A DNA stretch of 64,000 nucleotides, from positions 7,678,989-7,742,988 of the forward strand of contig CAIIXF020000006.1 in the NCBI GenBank assembly GCA_903813345.2, written 5' to 3'. A program made the position numbers and the translations under genes. Below, piece by piece: positions 27,801 through 40,564 of this stretch (positions are counted from its first letter, which is position 1; each line of letters opens with the position of its first letter). The stretch is from Owenia fusiformis (taxonomy: Eukaryota; Annelida; Polychaeta; Sabellida; Oweniidae). The notes under the pieces are model-generated. The model saw only the letters and a program-made list of their open reading frames with translations. It made no database searches and had not been told where the DNA came from.

Positions 27801-30800
27801 ATGCTGGGAAAGTATCAAATCAAATGATTTTCAAGGAAACATGTATTAATGATAGAATGTTTTTGTTGTTGAATGTTTTTATATAGTATTTTATTAGTAT
27901 GTACAGCTTGTAACTTATTTTATTGATTATGACCAATTTTACCTGGATTATAAGCATTCTCTGTAAAATGTTTTTTCAAATAGACATGTAAGGCCAGATT
28001 CTTGAAAACATACAGCGTAGAAGTGAATAACTTCTAAAAATATATTTTGGTACTCACTGTGTCTAGAATGTGATAAAGAGAGATTGCTACTGAAACTTGA
28101 ACTGGGGTCCCATCTGACTTCACTGGACGTGTTGTGATGTCATAAAAGTTTAGAATATTTTGTTTGAGTATGTGTTCATTAGATATGCCTCTGCCGCCAT
28201 ACCCTGCCACATACTTGCGGAATTTCTTTGAGCTTTTCTTTTTCATTTTCAGACTGGCTGATTCTGGAAAAAAATGAAAGAAATTCAATTAATTATCAAT
28301 AATTAACATTTTTATGAAAATAGATAAATGTATATATTTGACCAACATGAGATTTATGAAGTTTAGTTTGAATAGAAAAATGAAATCTAGAGAAAATATT
28401 TTACTTTGAGAAATTAGAATTTTGATTGGCCAGTATGTATCAATGTAACAATTTTGTTATTGTATATTTCCAGATTCTACAAACAATATGCTAGGGAGGC
28501 ATTTCAGGAGGCCTGGGTAAGACTTGGACTGCAACTACATATATCAGCCGCAATACAACATCAAAATGATACAAATGGGTTGATTTTTATATACACTGTA
28601 GATGAAAATAGCTTGGAAAGTTCTTCGACCTTCTGGTGCAATAAATTCCTTTTGGAGCTGCAACCAATCTGAACATATGTGGAGGGATGGCTTTGGCCTG
28701 ATATCTCTTCAATATTCTCCCTATATTAAACACTGATATGGTGCCATCACAAGACACACATGTATGGTACCATCGATGTCAGTGGAAGATTTATTATGAG
28801 TCAAAAACTGGCAAATTGACAAATATATTTCTCATCAAGCAAACAAACAGAGCCTCGTTGAAGGCCTGAAGTGTCAGCTTGATAAAAAGGACAGCTTAGT
28901 TTTGATCCAAATTGGAGGAATAAATCTGTTTCTCTTAAGTAACACACATAAAAATGAGGAAATTACCCATCAATGAAATTTCATGGGGTCATGTTGTTAA
29001 AAGTAAAATATGTGCAAAAGAGAGGAATCTGCAAGGAATATTGTTCACAGACACCAAGTTGACGCTCTGAATTGTACAAAAATATTATAAAAATTATACT
29101 ATTCTTTCAAATTCTAGACAGGAATTTACATGAAATAAACATAAGTAAATGGACATTTTAATGTTTGTAAATGGTCTCATTTGATACATACTAATCTAGC
29201 AAATATGGTTAGTATGCAGTTGTTATCCAATTATAGATTATCATTGACTAAACCCTTTAAACCATAGAGATGAAATCACTTGTGAGTAGCATCAGTTAAT
29301 TTCTCAGTTTAATTTAGGTTTGATTTTTTTTATTTCTCCATTCAAACATTACAAGTACAATAATTGAAACAGTTCAGATTTAATTGATTTAATTCAAAAT
29401 AAGTTAGTGCCAAATTAAGTAGAAGTACAGTATAACAGTTATTAAAATGAATGAAACAGGACATCATCGTTGAACATTTTAAATAAGATCACATAATTAC
29501 CCTTAAAAATATAGTTTTATTCACCCTCATACTCCAATATTTATGTTACTTGATACGATGAGAGTTCCTTTGCTTCTGTACAAAGGAAATTGGATACAAT
29601 TAATGAGAACTTATTACATTTGCTTGCAGTAGAAACAATTGTCACTTGAGAGACTAAGTCTGTTAATATCCCATGTCTAACTTTGAAGATGTGAAGTGAA
29701 GTGGTTATTAGTTAAGTTTATTGTGACTTAATTGAAAGAATCGTGCAGTTTACAGAGTCAAGTCACCTTTTTATGAATATCCTTCCAAGAAAAATGGGAT
29801 TAGTTTTCCATATTCCAGATATATGAAAATAGAGATGATTTATCGCTTAAATGTCAAATGCAAGTTAAGTTGATGACTAACATTGCTTTGTATTTTAAAA
29901 GTTAATAATTTTCCCATCCAAATTAAAAAATTTCTAATTTTTCATTTTACAATATACAGAATACATGTATAATATGGAATTACAGTAAGTGTTCATTCAA
30001 AAAAATGAATGAAATTGTCAGTTATTTAATGTTGTTGATTATAAGTATGTATTTTATATTTGTTTAGTGTTGAGTCCAACCACTTTCTGAAAACTTAAAA
30101 ATACTGGGGGTAACTAAAAAATAACTATGTAAATGAAAGAGTTTCCAGTAAAAAAGTATGCAAACAATTTGTACATGTCATCAAGTAGAATATTCATTCA
30201 ATCCTATATGCAAATCTCTGAAAATCTCATTTAGATTTCAAAGCTATATAGCAAAGAGTCTATTGGTATTCTGATCAGAATTGAGAACGAGTGATGAGAA
30301 ATTACTACACTGTATTTTGTGAGTGTAATGCTATTGGAGGAGGTAATTAATTAAATGAAGCCCCATGACAAAGCACCCATGACGTGTGACCAGACAGATT
30401 GATGTAATTGTCACAAGACCCCATCTTTTAACATTAGTGTTTAATTAGAAAAATGGGTGCCATTTAGAAAGTATTTGTGCCCCAGTTGTATCTCGGTTGC
30501 ATTATAAGTATGGTTTCTCATAAATATGGCCTACTTTGTAATTACAGTGTGTCTAGGTCTAATGGACGTAATCGGGTAATGGGTTGGTTTTACAGAGATT
30601 GAAAGATCAAAATGAGTTTATTTTAAGGAGATACTTAATTAAAAAAGATCTCAATGTGAATATACTGTAAATGGTTTTGATTTGACTCTTATTTTGATTT
30701 GATTTTGTATTTGTGTAATTTTATAGTCCTCAACATAAATCTGTCACATTTCAAATGTAATGTAAGTACATTTATGTTTGAAAAGTAAAACTTTCACCTC

Positions 30801-33800
30801 CTCAGTAAATACTGCTCAAAAAATCTGTTGACCAATTTTTCTTCAAAATTGCATTTCCAAGTTTCCCATATTGGTAAAAAGTGGATGGTGCTTGGTGGGT
30901 GGTTTAGCAGTAAAGTGGATTACAATACATAGAATATGTATACGTAGAATTTAATTCCAAATTTTTTGGAAGACTCCGGAGGCTTCAATTCACAAATGTT
31001 ATATTGTATTCTATGGATATTTGGTGTCACTTAGGGACCTTCTTTCACCAAAACCTTCACTGGTTCTAATCTTCCCATGTTTAATTAAAGATAAAGACAA
31101 ACAACATCCCCATTAGAGAAAGAATTCTCCTTGAGAACAAGACTACTCAAGGCTAGCACTTATTCCCAGGGGAAAAAATGTCAAATGAATATAAATGAAG
31201 GTTGGAGTTTAGCATTTTGAATCAGTATGAGCATTACACAACATAGTTACCTCAGGAATAAAGGTTCATGTAAAATCAAGTTAAATGGAATAAGATTGAA
31301 GATGATTTGACATAAGAAAAGTAATTATTATTAATTTGTTATGATTTACTTCAATTAATATACATGTTTAATACTAGATGCCCAAAAGAGGGCATATTCT
31401 CTCATATATCAAAATAATTAATTCTAAAATATTACAATATTTTTGTAGAGAAATTAGTAAAGTATGAGACAATGTCAATATATTGATATATGTCCATAAT
31501 TAATTATGTTTAGGAGTAGGGGGTAAAAGTCTACTGCATTTTGTCAGCTCGGTTCAATTTTTTAAAAATGGAAGTGACCTTTTATTTGAAAAAATCAATA
31601 AATGTTTGATTACTTTTTGAGGGATGGGATAAGTGATATTGATTACATTTTGGACAATATTGGAATATTGAGCTAACTGGTCTCTAAAACGGAAGAATTT
31701 ATTCATTATTTTGGCATATGTTTCATTTTAAAAGATTTTCTTACTAATAAATTGTGATAATATTTCATTTTAAAATTGCTTTGTGGCATTTGATTCTATC
31801 TTATTTGATTGTTTTTATTGAATGTTCATGTATTGAATTCATTTGATACTTCATTGTGTAACAAATTAATAATAAATAACAAATGTAACATGATTTGATA
31901 AGTTCATATATTTTACTGTTTAACCTTTTTGTGATCAATCATTTCAAATGATGCCTTTGGTAATGAACAGAAAAAAATAGAAAGATAAAAGAATAATGAG
32001 CCCTTGATGAAACGTCCCTGTAGCCCTCTCATCTTGATCTTTTGCTCTACCAAATTTTAAAACAAATGTTTAATTCTGTTTTACTAGTTTATATTTAGTG
32101 TATTAAGTATGTTTCTATGTGCTTTATTCCTTGCTGTTTCTACTCTTAATCATTCATTTTTGTGTTTAAAACAATTCAACCATTCAATTTATTAATAGTA
32201 CTCAAGTAAATGCACCATCAAACGATTGAGATTTGATATATTGGTCTTTAGAGATTTTACCTAGATATAAATTATAGTACAAAGAGGATATATTATTTTA
32301 TAATATGGGAAGCATAAACTCATTGACTTTCAAGAACTTCAGGAACATCAATTTCTTGTATTTATGGAAATAAGTTTTACAATGGCAATATATACATATG
32401 ATATAGTGAACTCATTAAACCCAAAGTATTTCACTCTCAGGCATGGATTTACACGTTTGTGCCCCATGTTTGTTCGCTTTGCTCTCTCGTGCAGATATCA
32501 ATATCACCTCGTAGATAAAAATGATATTCAAAAATCATAGGATATCCTATAAGTCTCACCCAATAAAATCAAGCAAGATGGATATCTGATATTGGAATAT
32601 TTTTTCAATAGTGTTTTAGATAGGATCATATACTGTTACTCTATTTACATCAATACGAGCAAAACATGATCTTTGCATGAAAAAATACTTCTGAGAAAAT
32701 TGTATTTTAACCGATGGTACAGCATTATTTGAAAGCTGATAAATATTTGTATTCAAACAATATTGTCATATAACATGTACAGTATTCTAGGAGAATATCT
32801 AGAAAGGATAAATATGAAGATATTCCATCACATCAACATCTAGGCCTATATGGAGGTTACTGGTGAGAAATAGGAAATGGAGTTTGAAGATGGCAAGCAA
32901 AATAATCATGATTCTAAATGTAGTGGTGACATATTGTCATGGTCTTTTTGTGATTGGCGATCGGCAGTTGGCGTCTGTTACAAATGGTGGTGACATTTTG
33001 CATGTTAATGCCTTGTTTAAGAGTAAGTTAGTTTTGTGCAGAGTATATCACTTTGACAATCAATTAGTGCTAATATGTTCAGATGAAGAGAGTATCTTGA
33101 TACATTGATCCTTTGGGTTTTGTTTTTGCTAATCACCTCATTCATTTGCATTACTGATTATGTTTACAAAGGGCTTTTTTGGGTCATTGGCCTTGTAAAG
33201 GACATTTAGAGGAACTATTCTCACGAGAAGATCTGAGTGAGAATTCCTTAGATGGGGAGGAACTTAATTAAATGGATGATGTCAGGCCATGTGATAATAG
33301 CTAAGACTAAGATGGGCGACTCTACAATACAACAGGGTCAGCCTCATTTTTTTGATGGAATCATCAAGAATATTCTTGTGTAGATTAAGTGTTCAATGAA
33401 GCGATTAGTGGTATATTCAAATATTGTATCAACTACTTTTGGAGATATTTTGAGATATCATGTTTTCCATCTTTTGGATCACTCTCCCTTGTCCATCCCC
33501 CATGATAATAATCCTCTGATAATAGCCCTCTGACCATCCTGATGGCTAAATAAATCCGAATTTGGCTCATATTGTATTGTAATACTGAACAATCGTTTAT
33601 TAGGAAAGGGGAATAGTTCAGCTATATGGATATCAATACAGCTTTTGGGTAGGAGGAGATGAATGGGGAAATGGGAGAAGTCAATGCACTTAGAGAATTT
33701 GAAAGAACAACAGACTGACAGTACTGTACTGTAGATGATGAGATATGTTTGACAATGATGAGGAAAATGAATGGTACAGCTGCAGCAGCAGAGTGGGACA

Positions 33801-36800
33801 GTAGGGTGAACAACCTTTTAGCAAATTAAAACATGGTTGCACTTGCCATAATAGATTAGCCCAGTTCTCCCATTGAGAAAAAAAGATATAAACTATCTCT
33901 TACCCTGACGCCCAAAAAGCTTGTAGTTATTAACAAATCTTACTATTATAGAAGGAAATCAACTTATTAAGAAAAGTAACTAATTTTCAGTCTCAATTAC
34001 CAAATAGTACAATGTAATGACGCATGTTTTCTTTAAATATAACTATGATTCTGAAGTTTCCATCACTAGCCAACTTCAACTTGCATCATTGTCATTTTCA
34101 ATTAGAGAAATAATCACCAAGATACAAAATGATATTCAAGAAGACTCTTGGATTAGGAAAAATGATTGAAAAGATCAATGTTAGGATTGAAACTGACAAA
34201 CAGTCGTCCCTAAAGGACGTCTCACTGGGTACACTAACTTAATTGAGATTATGACCGGAAAAGTTTGGAATTGTAAAGAAATACTTCAGAGACTTGAGTT
34301 AGAGCTAGATTGAAAGTTCTAAAGACAGAGGTCTCCAAAAACATAATAGATAAACACCCAAACTAAACCTAAATCAATTTTCCATTTGTGCTTCCAAGCT
34401 CAAGGATCTCGAAATGTCAATAGGCCTATTTGACTGTAAATGTTAAATGGGCATAGCATTTCCCCATTAGATCCTCCATGTTAAACAATATACAATGTTT
34501 CTTCTCAAACAGATATCAGATTAATTTAAAAGTACAAAGATTAGAGGTGAGTCGGGAGTAACTTTTGAAAAATTGTCGCACTTTTCCAATATGTTTTGCT
34601 CTCATAATCGGCATGCCTTTATTAGGATTGTTGGGAAAAGTTCATTTGAAATTCAAGAGAATCTGCAAAGACTATGTGTTCTGTACTGAAGCTCATCCTT
34701 CAAAGCTTGCTCAATCAAAAATAATGGCAATGTGATGATTTGAGGAGACTTGACGCAAACCTAGATTTTGAAAGACGTATTTCAATGTCAATCCCAATTA
34801 TCTTGATATGTATCTTTCTACTTTGGAACTCGCTCTTCAATTTAGGAATGTTGGATATTGAGATGGGTGCCTCTCAACTAAAATATCACATCACGTATAT
34901 AACATACAAGAGGAAGGAGATTGGGTTCATTATTATTCCCTCAAATGAAAAATCACATCTTGATACCGAGACCTGTATAATTAATTTTGATAACCCTGTT
35001 CAAGGCCTCTAGTTTACTCAATAGAGACTCGATGTAAAATAATATAACTTTTAGCCTTGTAGTAACTCTCACTTTCGTTTGACATAGTTCATTCTGATCT
35101 ATCAGACGCTCCTTATCCTTTTGTGAAAGATGGTGAGCTGATACCACAATTTGCATTTAGTTTTGTTTTCAAAGTATCAAAACTGCTAATATTTTTTGTC
35201 TTTGAAAGCACCTTAAAATGTTCCAAATCAAATTATATATGATAAGTGCGTCTAACAGAACATTTAAAATTATGTATTGTATCTTTGATATTAACAGAAA
35301 CAGTCGTTTGTATCAGGATTAGTTCTACAAATTATTCTGTTTGGTTCTCGCCCATTTAAATGCTATATTTTTGGATGGGTGATAGGGGTTGGACCACTGA
35401 GTAATGATTTCCATCAGTAAAAACATATTTCAAAAAGTCTTTAGAGACCATCGATAATATAAACCACATAGGATTTTACTTTTCTCCATTTTTTTATTCT
35501 AAGAATAATGGATTCTATGTTTTAAAGCGAACGTTATCATATATCGTATATCGCACCTTATATCATAACTTATAATAAACTGGCATTCCAAGTACTGCCA
35601 TGGGCCTACAGTCTAATACACATCCTCTCAGATCAATTCTTAAAACGTCGGTCAATTGGTTTGTCGGTACTGTTTTCTTTGGTCGTGCGTAAGACTGTCA
35701 GTTAACGTGAATACTAAGAAGCCATCCATCTCAACTCGTCGAGAATTACCAGGTAAAACGTCAGTATCGATTACATAACTCCAGGCAGCATTCTATTAGC
35801 CTATCACTTTGGTACGAGAGCAAGGCAAGATGGCATGACCAAATGATGAAAATCAATTTACAAACATGAGGTATGACGATCGAATAATTTGGGTAATTCT
35901 GATGTTGATCTAAGGTCTCAATAAGAAATAACTCACTTTCGTTTAATTACTGTTCTCAAGTCAATTCTTCAGACCCTACCTTACCAATGAGTTAATATGG
36001 GCAATTCTTTTTTTCACGGTCATGGTTATGGATTAGATTCCCAAATGACCAAATGATTTCACCGGGCTTTTCCCGGCGGGATCCGAAGTCACGCACCTTT
36101 AGCAGGCATACATGAAGACTGGAGTAGAACACATATGCGACGTGACATATAAAATAAAAAATAATTCAAAACAGTATTTAGTATTTCGTTTTGTAAGGAA
36201 CCCCAAACCCCCATCATACAAAACCTAAAAAGAAAAACCTTTTGGAAATATTTTTTAGAAACCTCTGATTTCCCCAAAACCACATACATTCCTCGTTCAC
36301 AAGTCAGGAATTTATCACAATCAAATGTGTTGAGTTTTCGAAAATTGCCACCCAATGTACCAAGGTTAAATGTGTAGAAAAATCCAGACCAGGCGTAATA
36401 AAATATAGTTTGTGTATAACTTACTTCCAGTTAAGTTAAATTATGTTAGATACCTGGAATTCCTGGGAAATATGGTAATTATCACATAAACCTTAGAGAG
36501 AAACATATGGTTACCTTAACTGCCCAATGGATGTGATTTGTTTAGAATAACTAGATTTATTGTTGAAAACAAGCGAATCAATTTGTTATAATGGTGCTGT
36601 TAGCTCTGAAAAATGAGCGGTCTGAAAAATTCGACTTTAATATTCGCGATCGCTACTTTTAGTAATCTTAAAACCAACCCCGCCCTTGGTTCATCCGTCA
36701 GACATGTTCTTTATTTCAATATCATATTTTCTCGCCAGCTGATCAATCCCGTAGTGAAGTTCTCAAATAAAGCGGATGATATAACTCCTAAATTACATAT

Positions 36801-38168
36801 CAAGCTCTTATTGCCCTTCTTTGAAAAGACGATTAAATACCATGAGTTAAGATACTTGAATTAGCCGAGAATGCCAGGACTCCTCTCATATATAAATTGA
36901 CACCGCCTCCAGTGCCCCCCATGTATAAATCGACCCCCCCCCCCCAGTGGGCTCTATGTATAAATCCACACCCCCTCCAGTGGCCTCCGTGTATAAAGTG
37001 ACTTCTCCCGGGTATAAAGTCAGTGTCAGGATTGATGAATTATTTAAAAGGCAAAATAGAAATAGAAGATTGGATTACATGTGGAATAAAATGAACAGAC
37101 ATGAGAGCAGACTTTTAATGGTGTAATAAATGAAGAATATCAGACTCTTCATAAGGTCTGGAGAGAAATGGAACTGGTTTTTTATGATCTGGGTACATCT
37201 AATAGTAAGGTATCCACATTTTTACGTAAACCAAGAGAATTTCTGAAACAACTCCAAAATGGGCCCTTATTAATTTTTTCAGAATCAAATCCTAAATAGT
37301 TCCAGTTCTAATCATTGGATATTTTTGTTTGTTATTTGTCGAAAGCATGTTTTGAAAAATAGACCATCTCAATATTAGTAACTGGGGATCACCTTAGATC
37401 AGCTATCTTATCTGAAACTTACTGGAATCTCTACACCTGCAACTGATATGTAGCATAATATGTTTCATGTAGTCATTTAACCTATGTTCCTGCTTGGTGT
37501 TCTGATAGATATGTAGTACATGATGAGATTTGTTTTAAAAACTCAATTTTTTATAAGTTCCAAAATCAGAATATTATCTTCATCTCAGGTTTTATTGATA
37601 GGTGGAAATGGTCTGAACTAATATTTTGAGAACTTGAGAACAGTGACTTTTTGGAGAATATTAAGATATTCTCTATTTTTACATTATACATTGAATGACA
37701 CGAATGAACATCCTCTTCGGGTATCATGGAATTTTTCGTTACATCCATGAGGTAATTTTCGTTACGTTGAGATAATCGAGGAAGTTATCGAGGTGAAATG
37801 AGTTTTCTAAGTGGTTTTACTTTCTTCACAAATTCTATATAATTCAGCTTAATACAATTAAGTTCAATACATCCTGGTTGATTATTCTTTAACGACTCAA
37901 TAATAAGTTTAAACATAACACATTTGTTATTTAAAAAATGCCCGTCCCCTCTTACTTGGCTCTCGTTATACAGCATCGAGATACTGCGCTATAGTATAAT
38001 TTTCGCTTTAGACCCTCCCTTGGCGCGGGCCTGACATTTGGGTTTATGAGAAAACGTTTTAATCATGTTACAATCTCTAAATTCATACATACCAGTTATC
38101 AAAAGTATCAGGAGCAACCACGTGTAGCAATGATGTTGAATTCGTAACAGAAGAGAGAATATATCCAT
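9801..38168 (-). CDS. Nicotinic acetylcholine receptor alpha-type subunit (Cys-loop ligand-gated channel)
   Basis: Minus-strand exons are 38093-38168, 28058-28263, 15509-15663, 10477-11015 and 9801-10318; phases close to 497 aa. Exon 1 encodes a signal peptide (hydrophobic WLLLILLI core). Exon 2 has the N-terminal helix segment ILNFYDITTRPV. The Cys-loop is C179/C193 with 13 residues between and the central FPFD. Loop B has W200; loop C has Y242, the vicinal pair C244-C245 and Y249, so it is alpha-type. M1 is at about 264-287; GEK (291-293) places Glu at the -1' position, as in cation channels; M2 is LEITILLALVVFLLMVAE; M3 is at about 320-345; M4 is at about 472-494. The M3-M4 loop is long, with a basic KGKHKSRNRQNRRDR stretch and an acidic ESDSEKEE stretch. 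By my alignment the usual loop A Tyr and loop D Trp are Ser. It should form a pentameric cation channel at the plasma membrane. The paralogue group cannot be fixed from this window. Confidence 0.93.
12438..12604. mobile_element. MITE of the ACAGTAAAACC family, nAChR intron 3
   Basis: The left end is ACAGTAAAACC and the right end AGACAGGTTTTACAT. The interior carries TGTTCACT / GGTGTTCATTACAGAGAGG motifs shared with 16161-16292. Non-coding. Confidence 0.55.
13112..13465. mobile_element. TA-flanked MITE, copy 1, nAChR intron 3
   Basis: The ends CCCTGTACACAGTCTAG and, inverted, CTAGACTGCATGCAGGG are flanked by TA on both sides, as for Tc1/mariner-type insertions. The interior (AGCCCCACCCTCATGAC, CCAATCAGTGAACTGGA) matches the copy at 42206-42581. 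A 44-bp terminal segment (about 13411-13454) lies in the opposite orientation in that copy. Confidence 0.7.
13869..13919 (+). repeat. Short direct duplication
   Basis: The motif TGACAAAATTTTCTCATTTG plus TACA is present twice in tandem (24-bp period) with no visible differences. A small replication-slippage duplication in nAChR intron 3. Confidence 0.6.
16161..16292. mobile_element. Truncated member of the ACAGTAAAACC MITE family
   Basis: The right end is AGACAGGTTTTACTGTA, and GGTGTTTACTACAGAGAGGG and TGTTCACTAGAGAGAGG inside match the copy at 12438-12604. The expected left TIR was not found, so the copy looks 5'-truncated. It lies in nAChR intron 2. Confidence 0.5.
16867..17115 (+). repeat. 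Two-unit tandem duplication, about 134 bp apart
   Basis: TTTTTACATATTGGGGTCAG followed by ACTTATCC, GATTGACTGCATTCTTGATT and ATTATGCAAGCATTGTTA occurs at about 16867-16983 and again at about 17001-17115 with few differences. Non-coding; in nAChR intron 2, next to a GTGGTGACAT repeat fragment. Confidence 0.75.
17208..17329. repeat. Fragment of the GGTGGTGACAT element family
   Basis: It begins GTGGTGACATATTGTTAT and ends near GGTGGTTACATTTTGC, with GGCATTTGG-type repeats between. It resembles the fragment at 32923-33000 and, inverted, the terminal segment of the element at 42715-44001. Confidence 0.5.
21050..22260 (+). repeat. Left-arm tandem monomers of the foldback element
   Basis: About seven copies of a roughly 182-bp unit. 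Landmarks recur in order: (C/T)AGGTATGACCTTGGATGA, CCCTCTTTGATGATAT, TATGGTTTTGTAGTGTGGAA, GATGGGTTTTAAGGAGGTTT, AAAATTTGAAGAATTGTACA and ATATCAGGTCTGAAATT. Unit starts fall near 21050, 21231, 21412, 21596, 21784, 21957 and 22139. Confidence 0.85.
22262..23090. other. Non-repeated centre and spacer of the foldback element
   Basis: Between the two oppositely oriented arrays lies 22262-22560, with a poly-G tract near 22283-22293. A further non-monomer stretch at about 22720-23080 follows the first right-arm unit. Six-frame ORFs are short and none was recognised. This is where a transposase or captured sequence would be expected, and none is seen. Confidence 0.55.
22561..25715 (-). repeat. Right-arm tandem monomers of the foldback element
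   Basis: About thirteen copies of the same unit as the left arm, in reverse orientation: ATATCATCAAAGAGGGACAG, AAGGCTCATCCAAGGTCTTA, TTCAGACCTGATATTGTACA, CCTTAAACCTTCTTAAAA and CTTAGTTCCACACTACAAAA recur with about 180-bp spacing. The regular run from about 23860 to 25715 is preceded by less regular units and two interruptions. Confidence 0.85.
23335..23850. other. About 500-bp insert within the foldback right arm
   Basis: The monomer pattern breaks at about 23335 and resumes at about 23860. The insert has GAATAGAGCA(T/C)GGTC(G/A)TG twice (near 23720 and 23803) and CTGATTGGTTGAGAAAT, and is GC-richer than the array. No TIR or ORF product was recognised; it is possibly a separate nested insertion. 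Confidence 0.4.
26682..26731. repeat. Fragment of a GGCGTAGCCAGG-type dispersed repeat
   Basis: TGTAGCGTAGCCAGGATGGG followed by GCAGATGAGGCGATTGC resembles the ends of a widespread non-autonomous element family in animal genomes; a second relative lies at 63132-63398. Only one end was seen here. Confidence 0.4.
32923..33000. repeat. GGTGGTGACAT-family fragment
   Basis: It starts GTGGTGACATATTGTCATGG and ends AATGGTGGTGACATTTTG. The inner TTGGCGATCGGCAGTTGGCG and TCTGTTACA are the reverse complement of the terminal part of the 42715-44001 element (GTTACAGACGCCGGACGCC). Probably a solo end. Confidence 0.55.
36881..37020 (+). repeat. Minisatellite of about 35-bp units, nAChR intron 1
   Basis: Four to five units of TGTATAAATCGACACCCCCT plus CCAGTGGCCTCC, the last ones shortened. 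It contains a 14-base poly-C run near 36932-36945. Confidence 0.75.
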
Positions 38169-38599
38169 TTTATTTGTTAGTTCTTTACATCCATTTCATT
38201 GACGTACAGTAGTTTGAAAGTGCAAATAAAACGTGGATTCTATTTATGTTAAAGCTTACATCAGTCAATCAATTACATCCATGTGTGGGGTTTATTGTCT
38301 TATTTTAATGAAATCTGAGTACTATGAAGCACAGCTACCATTTAATCCGTTTCATTTGTTTTTCTAAACTCAAGATACTGTCATTTTCCATCCGTACATA
38401 TTCATTTAATCGTATACTGGCAGTTTCCAATGGTTCTGAAGCAATAATAACACTATTTCCAATGTTTCGCTTCCTTATGGTTTCCTATCTGTATATCTGT
38501 TTGAAATTGAGCAAAATTGATTACAATTAAGAAGCACTATCAGGGCCAAGATTCAATTTGTTCTTCAGAATAATCAGCCGTCTTCTTTACTTCCCATTT

Positions 38600-38645
38600 G
38601 GCCGAGTAGTGAAATGAAGCAAGCCTGCTACGTCCTTTTTATATC
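38600..38645 (-). promoter_or_regulatory. Candidate TATA box of the nAChR gene
   Basis: Read on the minus strand, GGATATAAAAAGGAC (about 38633-38647) is a good TATA box, and transcription would start near 38605. That leaves about 440 nt of 5'UTR before the ATG at 38168 if no further intron is present. Position and strand fit; function is inferred. Confidence 0.4.
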
Positions 38646-40560
38646 CGAATACACTGAGGACAGAGGCTATTTAGTAATAAGGAGAACAAACACTCTTAAA
38701 GAATCGGAATCGAACTATTGAAAAGTGCATAGATGAAAGAAATGTGCATTCCTCTAGATTAGCTTTCTTTTGGTTTAAGATACTACAGTTGTTCATCTTT
38801 TTGGTCGACTACTTTAATTTTGAAAAAGTCGAAATAAAGAAAATGCCCAAGCGCCAGGCTGTCAATACCAATACCCTTTGCATTCGTTTAATTTGCGTGA
38901 GTAGGCTATCAATATTCTATACTGCACCAGTTCTTGATACTGATTTTATATCCTTGGCCACATGAGAACACCATCAGATGTCAGGTCTTCGATATTCTTT
39001 GTGTGGTTAGCGGACCCTAGGCGGATTTTATCTTCCAATTCTTCATTTCAAAGATGACGATACTGATAGAGAAATAGAAAGTCATAATACACTCTCGCTT
39101 CATTTTCATGCAAATGCAAAAGAAATGAAAAGGGACTATTCTAGGTTTGGAGAACGAAGTTCGTCACTCTAATTGAGTGTTACCCCTGCTTCGGACAAAT
39201 TTGATTTTTTACATAGACATAGATTTGAATGTCTTCTTTTGAATAGTCATAATTTAATTGGGAGATATTTCTAGATTTTTCATCAAAAATTATAAGCGCA
39301 GTACATTGATGAACTTCTCTCCAAATCGAGACTTGCATTTCATTGAATCGGTCTACTGCACGTTACCCCTACTTCGGACAATTGTGATATTTTTTACATA
39401 TTATAGATTTAAATGTCCTCTTTTGAATATTCATAATTTAATTTGGGTGATATTTCTATATTATTCATAAAAAATTATTAGCCCAGGAGACTGTTCTCCA
39501 AACCAAGACTTTCTTAGGCCTTGGAGGATGGCCTTTGGACACGTTTGCTTAAGACGTTAGTCGGCATTGGTGTAACTAAAATCTACGAACCGTCCTAAGC
39601 AGTTCACCATCGTCTTTACCAGTTCAGTATTCATCGAGTTAGAAGCAGCTAAATGTGCTTAAAGGGAATTTTATCGTATATCATCGATACTACAAATGCG
39701 TTTTCCCAATTGGAAGTGTTAGATTGAAAACTGGAAATACCAAACCGGCCATCGCCGCTTACAAAGATTCCAGAGTAATAAGTCAACATCCGAAATCAAA
39801 CTTTCAAAACAGCACACGTACGGTATCGACAGTATATCAGGGTACCCATAGAGGTTATTTACTAGAAGGGATTGAATATGGGTTTTATACCGAGCACTGA
39901 AAAAGTGGAACATGAGACAATAAAACTTAGCGTACTGACTGAGTATGTGTTTGTGTTTCAGACAGGCTGTGTAATCTGTGCCAAAGCTTATGTAGGATAC
40001 ACATATCCAGTAATTGAGATAACTCTCATTTTTTTCAACAAGGTGCGATTTGAACCGGAAATCAGTATCGAATTATATGTGATACCAGGGGTATGTAAAT
40101 TCATTTATTGGTCAAAATGATATATTGTTCGGATATTGTTTGTGTCATGCAGTAATCATGATGTAATGGTACCATGTTAATTAACAGGAAATTCAATCAG
40201 TTTGAACGGCCTTGTTCTGTGTCAACTCGCTCTTTGAGAAAATAGACGATTTGATAGAAAAATGAATCATGAATAACAATATAATGGACAGAAATATGCA
40301 TACATAGTTTATCAAGGTTTATTCATTCTTTTTCAACAAAAGTGACTTGATATTAACAATCCACTGAACAAAAAAAGTTCAGATATAATTTATCCAACAT
40401 TCATTATTTCATTACAATTTTGTGTTTATAATTTTAATAATATTTAAAAATTTGATATAGTCAGAGTTTAGTTTATTAACTAATATCTACTAGAATAGTA
40501 CGGTACCTTTATGTATCTATTATTTCTCAGTATTACTGACATCATTATTTTGAAGTTTTA
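38646..40560. other. Intergenic region between the nAChR promoter and the CWF19L1 3' end
   Basis: Both neighbouring genes are on the minus strand. The interval holds the TIR element at 39140-39508 and otherwise AT-rich sequence with no recognised gene. Confidence 0.5.
39140..39508. mobile_element. Small TIR element with two internal direct monomers
   Basis: The left end TCTAGGTTTGGAGAAC is the inverse (one mismatch) of the right end GTTCTCCAAACCAAGA. Inside, a roughly 182-bp unit occurs twice: GTTACCCCTGCTTCGGACAA / GTTACCCCTACTTCGGACAA, then AATGTC(T/C)TCTTTTGAATA and TCATAATTTAATT. Non-coding; it has the same TIR-plus-monomer plan as the larger elements. Confidence 0.65.
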
Positions 40561-40564
40561 CGCA

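Larger units (their letters stand above)
28264..38092. other. nAChR intron 1, mostly featureless AT-rich sequence
   Basis: This 9.8-kb intron separates the signal-peptide exon from exon 2. Apart from the repeat fragment at 32923-33000 and the minisatellite at 36881-37020, nothing coding or repetitive was recognised. All ORFs in it are short and family-less. Confidence 0.6.

Noticed and set aside
28470-28515. Small exon-like segment on the plus strand (TTTCCAG acceptor, GTAAGA donor)
   Set aside because: No protein family, no neighbouring exon on that strand, and it lies inside an intron of the antisense nAChR gene; chance splice signals are expected at this density.
34740-35012. 90-codon ORF with a hydrophobic segment
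   Set aside because: A single hydrophobic stretch in AT-rich DNA is expected by chance; no start context, family or splice support.
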